In this document: in pieces, positions 8,887 to 18,400 of the stretch
Numbering within the stretch: the first letter of the stretch is position 1
Layout of the letters: each line of letters starts with the position of its first letter
Assembly: GCF_045788535.1 (NCBI RefSeq)
Contig: NZ_CP074074.1
Coordinates: 682,001-746,000 of the forward strand
Origin: Allotamlana fucoidanivorans
Lineage (GTDB): Bacteria > Bacteroidota > Bacteroidia > Flavobacteriales > Flavobacteriaceae
Reading direction: 5' to 3'
DNA length: 64,000 nt
Position numbers and translations under genes: made by a program
The notes under the pieces: generated by a model
The model's database searches: none
Seen by the model: the letters and a program-made list of their open reading frames with translations, nothing else
What the model was told of the DNA's origin: nothing

Positions 8887-8919
8887 AAAACCACTATTCC
8901 CTTGAATAGTGGTTTTTTT
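8887..8919 (+). terminator. Strong rho-independent terminator after tsf
   Basis: CCACTATTC (8891-8899), loop CCTT, GAATAGTGG (8904-8912), then seven T residues; four A residues in front can pair with the first T residues. Confidence 0.9.
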
Positions 8920-8966
8920 ATTCTAAAATTAAGGTTTTATATAAATTCCAAAATAAAAAAAATACG

Positions 8967-8974
8967 TAATTTTG
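8967..8974 (+). promoter_or_regulatory. Possible -7 element of pyrH
   Basis: TAATTTTG fits TAnnTTTG and lies 23 bases before the pyrH ATG, just after the tsf terminator. A TTTT stretch at 8935-8938 is too far away to be a good -33 box, so only the -7 part is supported. Confidence 0.4.
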
Positions 8975-8997
8975 CGCAACTTCAGTTAAAACAAAAC

Positions 8998-9705
8998 ATG
9001 AAATATAAAAGAATACTCCTTAAACTATCTGGTGAAGCACTCATGGGAACACGCCAATATGGTATTGATTCTGAACGCTTGGCAGAATACGCGCAAGACA
9101 TAAAAACGATAATGGACAAAGGTGTTGAAGTAGCCATTGTTATAGGTGGCGGTAACATTTTTAGAGGTGTGGCTGGAGCTAGTAAAGGTATGGACCGTGT
9201 ACAAGGGGATTATATGGGTATGCTAGCAACGGTTATTAATGGATTGGCTTTACAAGGTGCTTTAGAAGATGCTGGTATGCCAACAAGATTACAAACCGCT
9301 ATAAAAATAAATGAAGTAGCCGAACCTTTTATTAGAAGAAAAGCCATGCGCCATTTAGAAAAAGGCCGTGTAGTTATTTTTGGTGGCGGTACTGGAAATC
9401 CTTATTTTACAACTGATTCTGCCGCTGTATTGCGTGCTATCGAGATTGAAGCCGATGTTATTTTAAAAGGAACCCGTGTTGACGGTATCTACAATGCAGA
9501 TCCGGAAAAAGACACCAATGCCGTTAAATTTAACACCATAAGTTTTGATGATGTACTACGTAAAGGTCTTAAAGTTATGGACACAACAGCTTTTACCTTA
9601 AGTCAAGAAAACAATTTACCTATTATTGTTTTTGACATGAATAAAAAAGGAAATTTACTTAAAGTAGTTTCTGGCGAAAATATAGGTACTGTAGTTAACG
9701 TTTAA
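8998..9705 (+). CDS. pyrH: UMP kinase
   Basis: A 235-residue member of the amino-acid kinase family that phosphorylates UMP to UDP with ATP, a step in pyrimidine nucleotide synthesis. The frame is open from 8902, but the ATG at 8998 gives the standard start MKYKRILLKLSGEALMG. Seen motifs are KLSGEAL (9-15), IVIGGGNIFRG (near 49-59, phosphate binding), GGGTGNPYFTTDSAA (near 130-145) and KGTRVDGIYNADP (near 157-169). It is followed after 42 bases by frr, a linkage found in most bacteria (rpsB-tsf-pyrH-frr). Confidence 0.97.
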   Translation: MKYKRILLKLSGEALMGTRQYGIDSERLAEYAQDIKTIMDKGVEVAIVIGGGNIFRGVAGASKGMDRVQGDYMGMLATVINGLALQGALEDAGMPTRLQTAIKINEVAEPFIRRKAMRHLEKGRVVIFGGGTGNPYFTTDSAAVLRAIEIEADVILKGTRVDGIYNADPEKDTNAVKFNTISFDDVLRKGLKVMDTTAFTLSQENNLPIIVFDMNKKGNLLKVVSGENIGTVVNV

Positions 9706-9747
9706 TACTTGGCGCAATTTTTGATTTAATCCCTAAAAATTAAAACA

Positions 9748-10305
9748 ATGAACGAAGACATTCAATTTATATTAGACACCACAAAGGAATCAATGGATAA
9801 CGCCATTGCTCATCTAAAAAAGGCATTTTTAAATATAAGAGCAGGAAAAGCGAGCCCTGCCATGCTTGGTAGTGTTATGGTTGACTATTATGGTTCACAA
9901 ACCCCATTATCGCAAGTTGCTAATGTTAACACGCCAGATGGTAGAACCATTTCTGTTCAACCTTGGGAAAAAAGTATGCTACAAGAAATTGAACGTGGCA
10001 TTGCCTATGCCAACCTAGGGTTTAATCCTATGAATAATGGCGAGGTTATAATCATTAATGTGCCACCATTAACTGAAGAACGAAGAAAAATATTAGCTAA
10101 ACAAGCAAAAGCTGAAGCAGAAGATGCTAAAATAAGCATTAGAACGGCTAGAAAAGAAGCCATGAATGAGGTTAAGAAAAATGATGATGTTTCAGAAGAC
10201 CTAAAAAAGAATGCTGAAATTGATATTCAAGCGCTTACCGATAAATTTGTAAAAATTATTGATGATCTTTTTGATACTAAAGAAAAAGAAATCATGACCG
10301 TATAA
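9748..10305 (+). CDS. frr: Ribosome recycling factor
   Basis: A 185-residue protein, the normal length of RRF, which splits post-termination ribosomes together with EF-G. Diagnostic segments are AFLNIRAGKASPAMLGSVMVDYYG (residues 27-50), ISVQPWEKSML (near 70-80) and IIINVPPLTEERRKILAKQAK (near 92-112), with the long alpha-helical C-terminal domain. It closes the rpsB-tsf-pyrH-frr series and ends at a terminator. Confidence 0.97.
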   Translation: MNEDIQFILDTTKESMDNAIAHLKKAFLNIRAGKASPAMLGSVMVDYYGSQTPLSQVANVNTPDGRTISVQPWEKSMLQEIERGIAYANLGFNPMNNGEVIIINVPPLTEERRKILAKQAKAEAEDAKISIRTARKEAMNEVKKNDDVSEDLKKNAEIDIQALTDKFVKIIDDLFDTKEKEIMTV

Positions 10306-10308
10306 TAG

Positions 10309-10337
10309 AAAAGCGACTATTACCATGTCGCTTTTTT
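10309..10337 (+). terminator. Terminator after frr
   Basis: AAGCGAC (10311-10317), loop of nine bases, GTCGCTT (10327-10333), running into a six-base T-run ending at 10337. Confidence 0.85.
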
Positions 10338-10365
10338 CATAATTCTGCCTATAAACGGTTTTTAA

Positions 10366-11637
10366 ATGCCAAAAAGCTCATTTTTTTTATTAGCTATTTT
10401 TTCGACTTTTTTGGCACAATCACAAGAGCCAATTGATGTTACTAATGAGCCTCAGCGAGACTCTATTAACAAAAACTTATTACTTAAAAGTATTGGAAAT
10501 GGTTATTTCCCTACCAAGTACTTTAATTTTGACCTTAGGTATTTAGTAAAATACAACCATTACGAAGGGATTCGTACTGGACTAGGCGGAGTAACAAACC
10601 ATACTTTTTCTGAAAAATTCAGATTCAACACCTATGCAGTTTACGGTTTTAGAGACCATAGATTTAAATACAGTTTTGGAGGAGGTATTAGGTTAGCTCA
10701 AAAAACTAATACTTGGTTAAATGCAACCTATACAGATGATTTACAAGAAACGGGGAGTACACGGTACATAACAGACTCTAGGGTATTTCAGTTTTTTGAA
10801 CCTCGTTTGCTAAATATTGATTTGTTTCACAAGCACATAACAACAGCAGTGGCTATAGAACATCAAATAGCACCCCACCTTCTATCAGAAGCCGAATTTG
10901 CAGTAAGTAATATTGAGCCTACCTATAGCTACAACTACCTTTTAAATGACACATCGTATCACTCTTTTAATATAACTACGGGTATTGTAGGATTTCAATG
11001 GAGTCCGTTTAGTAAATTTGAACCCACTCCTATTGGTATGAGAGAAACAAAATCGGGATTCCCGAAGTTTTCGTTTCAATACACAAAAAGTTTTAAAAAT
11101 GCCTTTAAAGGTGATTTTGACTTCTCAAAGTTTGATTTTAAGGTTATTGAAAAGATTGGTCAGAACCCCAACCATTACGGGCAAATTACTCTAGTTACTG
11201 GTATGGCTATTGGCGATGCCCCACTCACCCATCTGTACCATGCCTACCCCAATAACATTACAAAAGAAAAAATACTACAACGCTTTACCGTGGCCGGCTT
11301 AAACAGTTTTGAAACCATGTATTTTAATGAATTCTTTTCTGATAAATTTGCCACCATTCAGTTTAGATATTTTTTACCACCGTTTCAAATTTCTGATAAG
11401 TTAAAACCACAGTTGGTTTTAATTTCTAGGTATGCCATAGGAGACATGGACAATCCTGAAAGACATGACAATATAACTTTTAGCTCTTTAAAGCACGGGT
11501 TTACCGAATCTGGTTTTGAATTCAACAAATTACTGTTTGGGTTCGGTTTAAGCTTTACATATCGCTATGGTGCTTACCACCTTCCTAACATTAGTGACAA
11601 TGTTGCGTTTAAATTCACTTTTAACGTCTCATTTTGA
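10366..11637 (+). CDS. DUF5686-like outer-membrane barrel without N-terminal domain
   Basis: A 423-residue exported protein (signal peptide MPKSSFFLLAIFSTFLAQ, cut near AQS-Q). The sequence from residue 40 to the end is a barrel like the C-terminal half of DUF5686 proteins; the last 40 residues (FNKLLFGFGLSFTYRYGAYHLP ... KFTFNVSF) are typical. Standard DUF5686 proteins are about twice this length and carry a carboxypeptidase-regulatory-like domain in front, which is missing here. Function is unknown; it is probably a surface or outer-membrane protein. It is followed, 47 bases on, by an MMPL exporter with its own promoter. Confidence 0.65.
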   Translation: MPKSSFFLLAIFSTFLAQSQEPIDVTNEPQRDSINKNLLLKSIGNGYFPTKYFNFDLRYLVKYNHYEGIRTGLGGVTNHTFSEKFRFNTYAVYGFRDHRFKYSFGGGIRLAQKTNTWLNATYTDDLQETGSTRYITDSRVFQFFEPRLLNIDLFHKHITTAVAIEHQIAPHLLSEAEFAVSNIEPTYSYNYLLNDTSYHSFNITTGIVGFQWSPFSKFEPTPIGMRETKSGFPKFSFQYTKSFKNAFKGDFDFSKFDFKVIEKIGQNPNHYGQITLVTGMAIGDAPLTHLYHAYPNNITKEKILQRFTVAGLNSFETMYFNEFFSDKFATIQFRYFLPPFQISDKLKPQLVLISRYAIGDMDNPERHDNITFSSLKHGFTESGFEFNKLLFGFGLSFTYRYGAYHLPNISDNVAFKFTFNVSF

Positions 11638-11665
11638 GGTATTATGCCTGATTTTTCTACCTTTG
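11633..11665 (+). promoter_or_regulatory. Promoter of the MMPL transporter gene
   Basis: TTTG at 11633-11636, 21 bases, TACCTTTG at 11658-11665, a match to the Bacteroidota pattern. The -33 box lies at the end of the upstream gene. The predicted start leaves a leader of about 15 bases. Confidence 0.6.
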
Positions 11666-11684
11666 CGCTTCTTTAAAATGACGT

Positions 11685-14075
11685 ATGCTTAAACTTTTAA
11701 CCAAACACTTTTGGGATGTCGTTGCCAGACTAATTCTTCGTAATAAAATTATTATACTTATTGGTATAATCGCCGCTACTGTTCTGCTTAGTCTTAAATG
11801 GGAAAATATGCGTTTCACGTATACTGAAGCCAATTTGTTACCAGATGACCATGAGGTAAATCTTATATATAATGATTTTTTAAAAACCTTTGGAGAAGAA
11901 GGAAACCTTATTGTTATAGGCGTTAAAGACTCGACTCTTTTTTCTATTGAAAAACTAAACGCTTGGAATCATCTCTCAGATGCTTTTAAAGTTAATGAAG
12001 CTGTTGAAACTGTTATCTCTATTCAAGATTTACAAAAACTCATAAAGGACACAAAACATGAACGGTTTAAACTAGAACCCTTTATAAAAGATTCTATAGC
12101 TTCAGTAGCTCAAATAGAAAAGTTGCAGAATGAGTTGTTTAAGAAATATCCTTTTTACGACAATTTTTTATTCAACAAAGACACTAAAACTGTAAGGACA
12201 GCCATCTATTTAAATAAAGATATTGTAAACACACCAGCGAGAAAAGACTTTATTATAGATGTGCTACTTCCAAATATTGAAGCCTTTCAAGACCAGTATC
12301 ATCTAGATGTTCGCGTTTCAGGAATGCCTTACATCAGAACACTGAACTCACAAAATATTGTAGATGAAATTGGCCTATTCATTTTTGCTGCCCTTTTAGT
12401 CACTTCTATTATATTCTTTTTCTTTTTCCGATCATTTAGAGCCACTTTTATTTCACTCATTGTTGTGTGCATTGGCGTTATGTGGACGCTTGGTATTATT
12501 GGTTTCCTCAATTATGAAATTACCGTATTAACCGCACTAATCCCGCCTCTAATTATTGTTATTGGTATACCCAACTGTATTTTTTTAATCAACAAATACC
12601 AACATGAAGTAAAGCTTCATGGCAACAAAGTAAAGTCATTGCAACGTGTTATTACGAAAGTAGGCAATGCTACATTAATGACTAATGTTACAACTGCTTC
12701 TGGGTTTGCCACATTCATTTTAACCGAAAGCAAACTATTAAAAGAATTTGGAGTTGTTGCCTCGCTAAGTATATTGGCCATCTTTGTACTTTGTTTACTT
12801 ATTATTCCTATAATTTATACGTTTTTACCTTTCCCAAAAGACCGGCATCTAGAGCATTTAAACAAACGCTGGATTGGAGGATTTGTAAATTGGATGGAAC
12901 GAATGGTGAAACATAGGAGAATAACCATTTATATTACAGCCGTTATCCTATTAACCGTTAGTATTATTGGTATTTATCAAATAAAAATATCGGGGAGTTT
13001 GATTGAAGATATGCCACAAGAATCTGATTTTGTGCATGACATTCGCTTCTTTGAAGATGAATTTAACGGTATTATGCCATTGGAAATAATGGTGGATACC
13101 AAACGGAAAAAGGGGGTTATGAAGCTGTCTACACTGAAGCGTATGAATGAACTAGAAGAGTTGATCATTGAAACACCCGAGCTTTCAAAACCTATTTCGG
13201 TAGTTGGTTTGGTTAAATATTCAAAGCAAGCTTACTATAATGGCAATCCTAAATACTATCAGCTTCCAACCTCACAAGAGAACAACTTTATATTGTCTTA
13301 TGCAAAAAACTCCTCTTCTAATGTTGATTTGCTTAAAAACTTTGTAGATAGTACGGGGCAATATGCGCGTATCACCACCTTTATGAAAGATATAGGTACG
13401 GACAAAATGGAACGTATTGAAGAAAACCTACAAACCAAGATTGATAAAGTATTCCCAAAAGAAAAATATAATGTTACCATGACGGGTAAGGCTTTGGTTT
13501 TTCAAAAAGGAACCAAATACTTGGTTAAAAACCTAGCTATTTCATTATCTCTGGCTATTTTATTAATTGCTCTTTTCATGGCTTATATGTTCAGATCGGC
13601 TAGAATGATTATAGTTTCGCTTATCCCTAATTTATTACCTTTATTAATTACCGCTGGATTAATGGGCTATTTAGGGGTGCCCATAAAACCATCAACCATT
13701 TTGGTATTTAGTATTGCCTTTGGTATTTCTGTAGATGACACCATTCATTTTCTGGCTAAATACCGGCAAGAATTGCAAGCAAACAAATGGAAAATAAAAG
13801 TATCGGTTTACGGAGCACTTAGAGAAACAGGGGTAAGTATGTTTTACACCTCTATTGTATTGTTTTTTGGGTTTTCAGTATTTACCATCTCTAGTTTTGG
13901 AGGTACCGTAGCATTGGGGGCACTGGTTTCTGCCACATTACTGTTTGCTATGTTATCTAATTTATTACTATTACCTTCATTATTATTATCACTTGAACGT
14001 AACATTGCGAACAAACAGGTACTTAGAGAACCCTCTATTAATATTATACCTGACGATGATGATGAGGAGGAATAA
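11685..14075 (+). CDS. MMPL/RND-superfamily inner-membrane exporter
   Basis: A 796-residue integral membrane protein with the two-fold layout of the MMPL branch of RND transporters: TM1 near residues 22-38, a periplasmic domain, then a five- or six-helix bundle (about 210-385) with a sterol-sensing-like segment, repeated at about 415-435 and 615-775. In the second bundle IAFGISVDDTIHFLAKYR has the Asp pair of the proton relay typical of the family. The C-terminus is acidic (DDDDEEE). Homologues export lipids or hydrophobic molecules such as hopanoids; the substrate here is not known. It is monocistronic with its own promoter. Confidence 0.85.
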   Translation: MLKLLTKHFWDVVARLILRNKIIILIGIIAATVLLSLKWENMRFTYTEANLLPDDHEVNLIYNDFLKTFGEEGNLIVIGVKDSTLFSIEKLNAWNHLSDAFKVNEAVETVISIQDLQKLIKDTKHERFKLEPFIKDSIASVAQIEKLQNELFKKYPFYDNFLFNKDTKTVRTAIYLNKDIVNTPARKDFIIDVLLPNIEAFQDQYHLDVRVSGMPYIRTLNSQNIVDEIGLFIFAALLVTSIIFFFFFRSFRATFISLIVVCIGVMWTLGIIGFLNYEITVLTALIPPLIIVIGIPNCIFLINKYQHEVKLHGNKVKSLQRVITKVGNATLMTNVTTASGFATFILTESKLLKEFGVVASLSILAIFVLCLLIIPIIYTFLPFPKDRHLEHLNKRWIGGFVNWMERMVKHRRITIYITAVILLTVSIIGIYQIKISGSLIEDMPQESDFVHDIRFFEDEFNGIMPLEIMVDTKRKKGVMKLSTLKRMNELEELIIETPELSKPISVVGLVKYSKQAYYNGNPKYYQLPTSQENNFILSYAKNSSSNVDLLKNFVDSTGQYARITTFMKDIGTDKMERIEENLQTKIDKVFPKEKYNVTMTGKALVFQKGTKYLVKNLAISLSLAILLIALFMAYMFRSARMIIVSLIPNLLPLLITAGLMGYLGVPIKPSTILVFSIAFGISVDDTIHFLAKYRQELQANKWKIKVSVYGALRETGVSMFYTSIVLFFGFSVFTISSFGGTVALGALVSATLLFAMLSNLLLLPSLLLSLERNIANKQVLREPSINIIPDDDDEEE

Positions 14076-14217
14076 GAACAAAGTTAATCACTTTAGAAAT
14101 CATTACAGATTAAAACATTATTATGACTTTTAAACGAAATTTTTTATTGATTTTTCATTTTAATATTTCAAATTTAAAAGCTGAAACCTTTATATTTACA
14201 TTTTAAAACTAGTATTT

Positions 14218-15651
14218 ATGCAATTAAGAACTGTTTCGGAGTTACTGTCGCAAGAAATTGTTATACCTGATGTTGAAATAAAAGGATGGGTAAGAACCTT
14301 TAGAGCTAACAGATTTATTGCGCTAAACGATGGATCAACACTTAATAATATACAATGCGTTGTTGATTTTGAACAATTTGATGAAGCCCTTTTAAAACGC
14401 ATTACCACAGGTGCGGCCATTCATGTAAAAGGAGAACTTGTTGAAAGCCAAGGAAAGGGACAACAGGTAGAGATTCAAGTAAAAGAATTAGACGTATTAG
14501 GAGATTCTAACCCAGACACCTACCCTATTCAGCCTAAAAAACATTCCTTTGAGTTTTTACGAGAACATGCACACTTACGCACAAGAACCAATACATTTAG
14601 CGCCGTAATGCGTTTGCGTTCCGCATTGTCATTTGCTATTCATAAATACTTTAATGAAAACGGGTTTTATTACATGCATGCCCCTATTATAACGGGAAGT
14701 GATGCTGAAGGTGCTGGCGAAATGTTTAAGGTAACAACATTGGATGCTGAAAATCCGCCGAAAGATGAAAATGGCAACGTAGATTATTCAAAAGATTTTT
14801 TTGGAAAAGAAACAAACCTAACGGTTTCTGGGCAGTTAGAGGCAGAAACCTATGCTATGTCACTGGGTAAAGTATACACCTTTGGCCCCACATTTAGAGC
14901 AGAAAACTCAAATACGTCAAGGCATTTGGCTGAATTTTGGATGATTGAACCAGAAGTAGCCTTTATGGATTTGGCTGGCAATATGGATTTGGCTGAAGAC
15001 TTTATGAAATATGTTATTAAATACATATTAGTTAACAACCGCGAAGATTTAGAGTTTTTAGATAAGCGCTTACAAGATGAAGACAAGAAAAAACCTCAAG
15101 CTGAGCGCAGCCCAATGTCTTTAATTGAAAAGCTAAACTTTGTTACTGACAACCATTTTAAAAGAGTAAGCTATACTGAAGCTATTGATATTCTACGAAA
15201 TTCAAAACCTAACAAGAAAAAGAAATTCAAGTACATTATAGATGAATGGGGTACCGATTTACAAAGTGAGCATGAGCGTTATTTGGTAGAAAAACACTTT
15301 AAATGTCCTGTTATTTTGTTTGATTATCCTGCCAACATTAAGGCCTTTTATATGCGTTTAAATGATGATGGCAAAACGGTTCGCGCCATGGATATTCTAT
15401 TCCCAGGGATTGGTGAAATAGTTGGAGGTGCCCAACGTGAAGAACGTTTAGATGTTTTAAAAGAAAAAATGGCCGCAATAAACATTCCAGAAGAAGAACT
15501 TTGGTGGTACTTAGATTTAAGAAAATTTGGTACTGCAGTACATTCTGGCTTTGGCCTAGGTTTTGAACGTTTAGTAATGTTTGCAACGGGTATGAGCAAT
15601 ATTAGAGATGTTATTCCTTTTCCAAGAACACCTCAAAACGCTGAATTCTAA
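14218..15651 (+). CDS. asnS: Asparaginyl-tRNA synthetase
   Basis: A 477-residue class II aminoacyl-tRNA synthetase. Residues 15-100 form the OB-fold anticodon-binding domain (EIKGWVRTFRANRFIALNDGS). Motif 2 is in the region GPTFRAENSNTSRHLAEFWMIEPE (near 220-243), and motif 3 is GFGLGFERLVMFATGMSNIRDVIPFPR at the C-terminus. The sequence of motif 3 ending in FPRTPQNAEF separates it from AspRS, of which there is another gene in the window. Length and domains are complete. A weak -7-like TATATTTA lies at 14191. Confidence 0.96.
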   Translation: MQLRTVSELLSQEIVIPDVEIKGWVRTFRANRFIALNDGSTLNNIQCVVDFEQFDEALLKRITTGAAIHVKGELVESQGKGQQVEIQVKELDVLGDSNPDTYPIQPKKHSFEFLREHAHLRTRTNTFSAVMRLRSALSFAIHKYFNENGFYYMHAPIITGSDAEGAGEMFKVTTLDAENPPKDENGNVDYSKDFFGKETNLTVSGQLEAETYAMSLGKVYTFGPTFRAENSNTSRHLAEFWMIEPEVAFMDLAGNMDLAEDFMKYVIKYILVNNREDLEFLDKRLQDEDKKKPQAERSPMSLIEKLNFVTDNHFKRVSYTEAIDILRNSKPNKKKKFKYIIDEWGTDLQSEHERYLVEKHFKCPVILFDYPANIKAFYMRLNDDGKTVRAMDILFPGIGEIVGGAQREERLDVLKEKMAAINIPEEELWWYLDLRKFGTAVHSGFGLGFERLVMFATGMSNIRDVIPFPRTPQNAEF

Positions 15652-15882
15652 CTTGATTTTTGCATAACACCTATTCTAAGTAAAAACGTATAGTAATCCT
15701 TTAAGATCCATGGGCAAAACTGATCTGTCTATATAAAACAATATAATTTGTACCCCCAAAGGAGAGTAGCTCCCAGCAAGCATCTACAAATAACTGCTTA
15801 ACGATTATAAAAGCTTGGTATTAGAATCCATTTGAACTCATAAAAGCCTTCAAAGTTGGGTAGGTAATTAATCTAATTATAT

Positions 15883-15890
15883 TATTTTTG
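15883..15890 (+). promoter_or_regulatory. Possible -7 element of rpoN
   Basis: TATTTTTG fits TAnnTTTG and is followed 21 bases later by the rpoN ATG. A TTG at 15856-15858 is 24 bases upstream, slightly too far. A palindrome TTGATATCAA (15888-15897) overlaps the predicted transcription start. Confidence 0.4.
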
Positions 15891-15911
15891 ATATCAAGTA
15901 ACCTTTTAGGC

Positions 15912-17372
15912 ATGCTAAAACAACAATTACAATTTAAATTATCGCAAAAACTATCGCCGCAGCAAATTCAGTTAATGAAATTGATTCAGTTGCCCACGCA
16001 GGCTTTTGAACAGCGCTTAAAACAAGAGCTAGAAGAAAACCCAGCACTTGAAGGTGGTAAAGAAGATAGTCTGAATGATATAGATAACGAATTTGATAAT
16101 TCATCTGATGACTTTAATGATACCGAATCTATCAATGCCGAAGACATTAATGTTGATGAATATTTAAGTGATGATGAAATCCCAGATTATAGAACTCAAG
16201 CCAACAATTATAGTAGTGATGATGAGGAAAAAAGCATCCCATATGCGGCAGGCACATCGTTTACACAACACCTAACAAATCAATTAAACACCTATAGATT
16301 ATCAGATGAAGAACGTGATATTGCTGAGTTTTTAGTCGGTAGTGTTGATGAAAGCGGTTATATACGAAGAGATTTGAGTGACATCATGGATGATTTGGCG
16401 TTCACTCAAAATGTATATACCACTGAAGACAAAATAAAGGACGTGCTTCACATTGTACATCAATTAGATCCAGCTGGTGTAGGAGCAAGAAATTTACAAG
16501 AATGCCTGAGTATTCAATTACATAGAAAACAAAAAACGGCCGCAACAGATTTAGCAATTAATATTATTGATTATGCTTTTGAGCAATTCACCAAAAAGCA
16601 CTACAAAAAATTACTCCAAAAGTTTGACATTTCCGAAGATCAATTGAAAGAAGCAATTTCAGAAATTGAACATTTAAACCCAAAACCAGGAGGCTCATAC
16701 GCTGGAAATAATAAAATTGTTGAACACGTTGTTCCCGATTTTGCCATTAGGATAGTGGATGGTGAATTAGAATTAACCCTAAATGGTAGAAATGCTCCAG
16801 AACTGCATGTTTCCAGAGAATATAGCAACATGTTGAAAGGGTATAAAGATGCCAAAGATAAATCTAAATCGCAAAAAGACGCTGTCATTTTCATCAAGCA
16901 AAAATTAGATGCTGCCAAATGGTTTATAGAAGCTATTAAACAACGTCAGCAAACGTTGTTTGTGACCATGAGCGCCATTATGCATTATCAGAAAGATTAT
17001 TTTCTATCAGGTGATGAGCGCAGCTTAAAACCAATGATTTTAAAAGATATTGCTGATGAAATTAATATGGACGTATCTACCGTATCTAGAGTAGCCAATA
17101 GCAAGTATGTTGATACACCTTATGGTACCAAGCTCATCAAAGAGTTCTTTTCAGAATCTATGAAAAATGATCAAGGAGAAGATGTATCAACGAAAGAAAT
17201 TAAAAAAATATTAGAAACCGTTATAGAGGAAGAAGACAAAAAAAAGCCATTAACCGATGAAACCTTGGCCGCTATTCTAAAAGAAAAGGGCTATCCTATT
17301 GCAAGACGAACAGTGGCCAAATATAGGGAGCAACTAGATATTCCAGTGGCACGTCTAAGAAAAAAAATATGA
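15912..17372 (+). CDS. rpoN: RNA polymerase sigma-54 factor
   Basis: A 486-residue sigma-54. The frame is open from a TTG at 15888, but that codon lies inside the likely promoter, so the ATG at 15912 is taken; it gives MLKQQLQFKLSQKLSPQQIQLMKLIQLP, the normal Gln/Leu-rich region I that contacts enhancer-binding ATPases. An acidic region II follows (about 50-110, many Asp/Glu/Ser), then the core-binding domain and the DNA-binding domain. The RpoN box ARRTVAKYRE is perfect near the C-terminus and recognises the -24 element. Promoters under its control would need a bacterial enhancer-binding protein; none is in this window. Confidence 0.97.
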   Translation: MLKQQLQFKLSQKLSPQQIQLMKLIQLPTQAFEQRLKQELEENPALEGGKEDSLNDIDNEFDNSSDDFNDTESINAEDINVDEYLSDDEIPDYRTQANNYSSDDEEKSIPYAAGTSFTQHLTNQLNTYRLSDEERDIAEFLVGSVDESGYIRRDLSDIMDDLAFTQNVYTTEDKIKDVLHIVHQLDPAGVGARNLQECLSIQLHRKQKTAATDLAINIIDYAFEQFTKKHYKKLLQKFDISEDQLKEAISEIEHLNPKPGGSYAGNNKIVEHVVPDFAIRIVDGELELTLNGRNAPELHVSREYSNMLKGYKDAKDKSKSQKDAVIFIKQKLDAAKWFIEAIKQRQQTLFVTMSAIMHYQKDYFLSGDERSLKPMILKDIADEINMDVSTVSRVANSKYVDTPYGTKLIKEFFSESMKNDQGEDVSTKEIKKILETVIEEEDKKKPLTDETLAAILKEKGYPIARRTVAKYREQLDIPVARLRKKI

Positions 17373-17977
17373 CAGATAAGTTCCTTAAAAGCCTTTCCTT
17401 TATTTTTCATCCGTTGTTTATGCCATTGTTGGGGGTTATTTTTTATTTCTCAAAAACCCCTAGATTTGTTGCCCCTGATGTGGTAAAAGCAAAATTAATC
17501 TCACTATTCATATTAACAATTTTATTACCTATTCTACTCTATTTCTTTTTAAAGGTATTAGGAAAAGTAAAGTCATTCTATTTAACAACAACTAAAGAGC
17601 GTGTGTATCCGTTATTGCTTAACTGCATCATTAATCTTATTATCATTCAACGTATCTTACCGCCTACAGAATCTATAGAGCTCTACTTTTTTTTCTTAGG
17701 TATTCTTATTTCTAGTATGACCTGTTTAATGCTAGCTATTATGAAGTTTAAGGCCAGTATTCATTTAATTGGAATATCTGGTTTAACCATGTTTTTTATT
17801 GCCTTAAGTGTTCACTTTAGTATAAATATAGTAGGCACATTGTCTGTCATGACCCTAGTTCTTGGTGCTGTTGCCACTTCAAGATTACATGTAAAAGCAC
17901 ATGTTGCCGTAGAACTAGTGGTGGGCTTTTTTATCGGGGTATTGCCACAACTTATTTTAATACCCTATTGGTTGTAG
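17369..17977 (+). CDS. PAP2-like multipass membrane protein
   Basis: A 202-residue membrane protein with about six helices. Its start overlaps the rpoN stop by four bases (ATGA), so it is translationally coupled to the sigma factor. Near the C-terminus the segment SRLHVKAHVAVELVVGFFIG has the third PAP2 phosphatase motif, SR-x5-H-x3-D, but with Glu in place of Asp; an earlier KSFYLTTTKERVYP resembles the first motif. So it is likely related to lipid phosphatases, with doubtful catalytic activity. It may simply travel with rpoN. Confidence 0.55.
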   Translation: MTDKFLKSLSFIFHPLFMPLLGVIFYFSKTPRFVAPDVVKAKLISLFILTILLPILLYFFLKVLGKVKSFYLTTTKERVYPLLLNCIINLIIIQRILPPTESIELYFFFLGILISSMTCLMLAIMKFKASIHLIGISGLTMFFIALSVHFSINIVGTLSVMTLVLGAVATSRLHVKAHVAVELVVGFFIGVLPQLILIPYWL

Positions 17978-18320
17978 CAGTTAGAGTATATGCCGCCAAG
18001 GTTTCAAAAAAACGCAGTTAATTTACCTTGAGTATTTAGCACAGTTCTCACCTCAACCTCAATCCCTTATTCAAACTGTCCTTTAAACCTATACACCCAA
18101 TACGATTGGTCTTTCTTTATCATTTCTACCGAATGAAAGTTTAACCTCTGCTTTATTTCAAGATATGCCTTTTCTGAACAGTATCATTTAAGCCTTCCAC
18201 CATCTGAGGTGTCGCCTCCAATTGTATTAACTGATACTAACCTTCTTCTCTTTGCAATTTTAAAATAGCATCTGCCGATGCTAGGTCATCTGCTCGTGAT
18301 ATAGGTTCTTTTGATGTCTT
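17978..18320 (-). pseudogene. Decayed gene remnant of unknown family
   Basis: This 420-base gap without an intact gene carries a minus-strand reading sequence broken at least four times. From right to left: a stretch starting KTSKEPISRADDLASADAI, an in-frame TAG at 18237-18239, YQLIQLEATPQMVEGLNDTVQ, a one-base shift near 18168-18173 (then KAYLEIKQRLNFHSVEM), an in-frame TAA at 18067-18069, GIEVEVRTVLNTQGKL, and a shift in an A7 run (18006-18012) after which FFETLAAYTLTA follows. The amphipathic, codon-like character continues through all breaks, which is why I read it as one dead gene. The N-terminal part is missing. I do not recognise the family. Confidence 0.5.
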
Positions 18321-18400
18321 ATTTTAGCATCCCCATATTATGCAAAGAAATATACCCAAACAAAAATTAGTTATAACGGGTATTTTCGTAAAATAAAGGT

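Noticed and set aside
8962..8978. Third copy of the response-regulator palindrome upstream of pyrH (AATACGTAATTTTGCG)
   Set aside because: Only the left half matches; the right arm CGTATT is missing and the TACG overlaps a normal -7 region.
13945..14133. Open frame within the 3' end of the MMPL gene
   Set aside because: Leu/Tyr-rich product from another frame of a membrane-protein gene; a shadow frame.
15652..15882. Possible small RNA between asnS and rpoN
   Set aside because: TATAATTTG near 15749 looks promoter-like but has wrong spacing, and the following sequence gives only a short weak hairpin (GGAG/CTCC).
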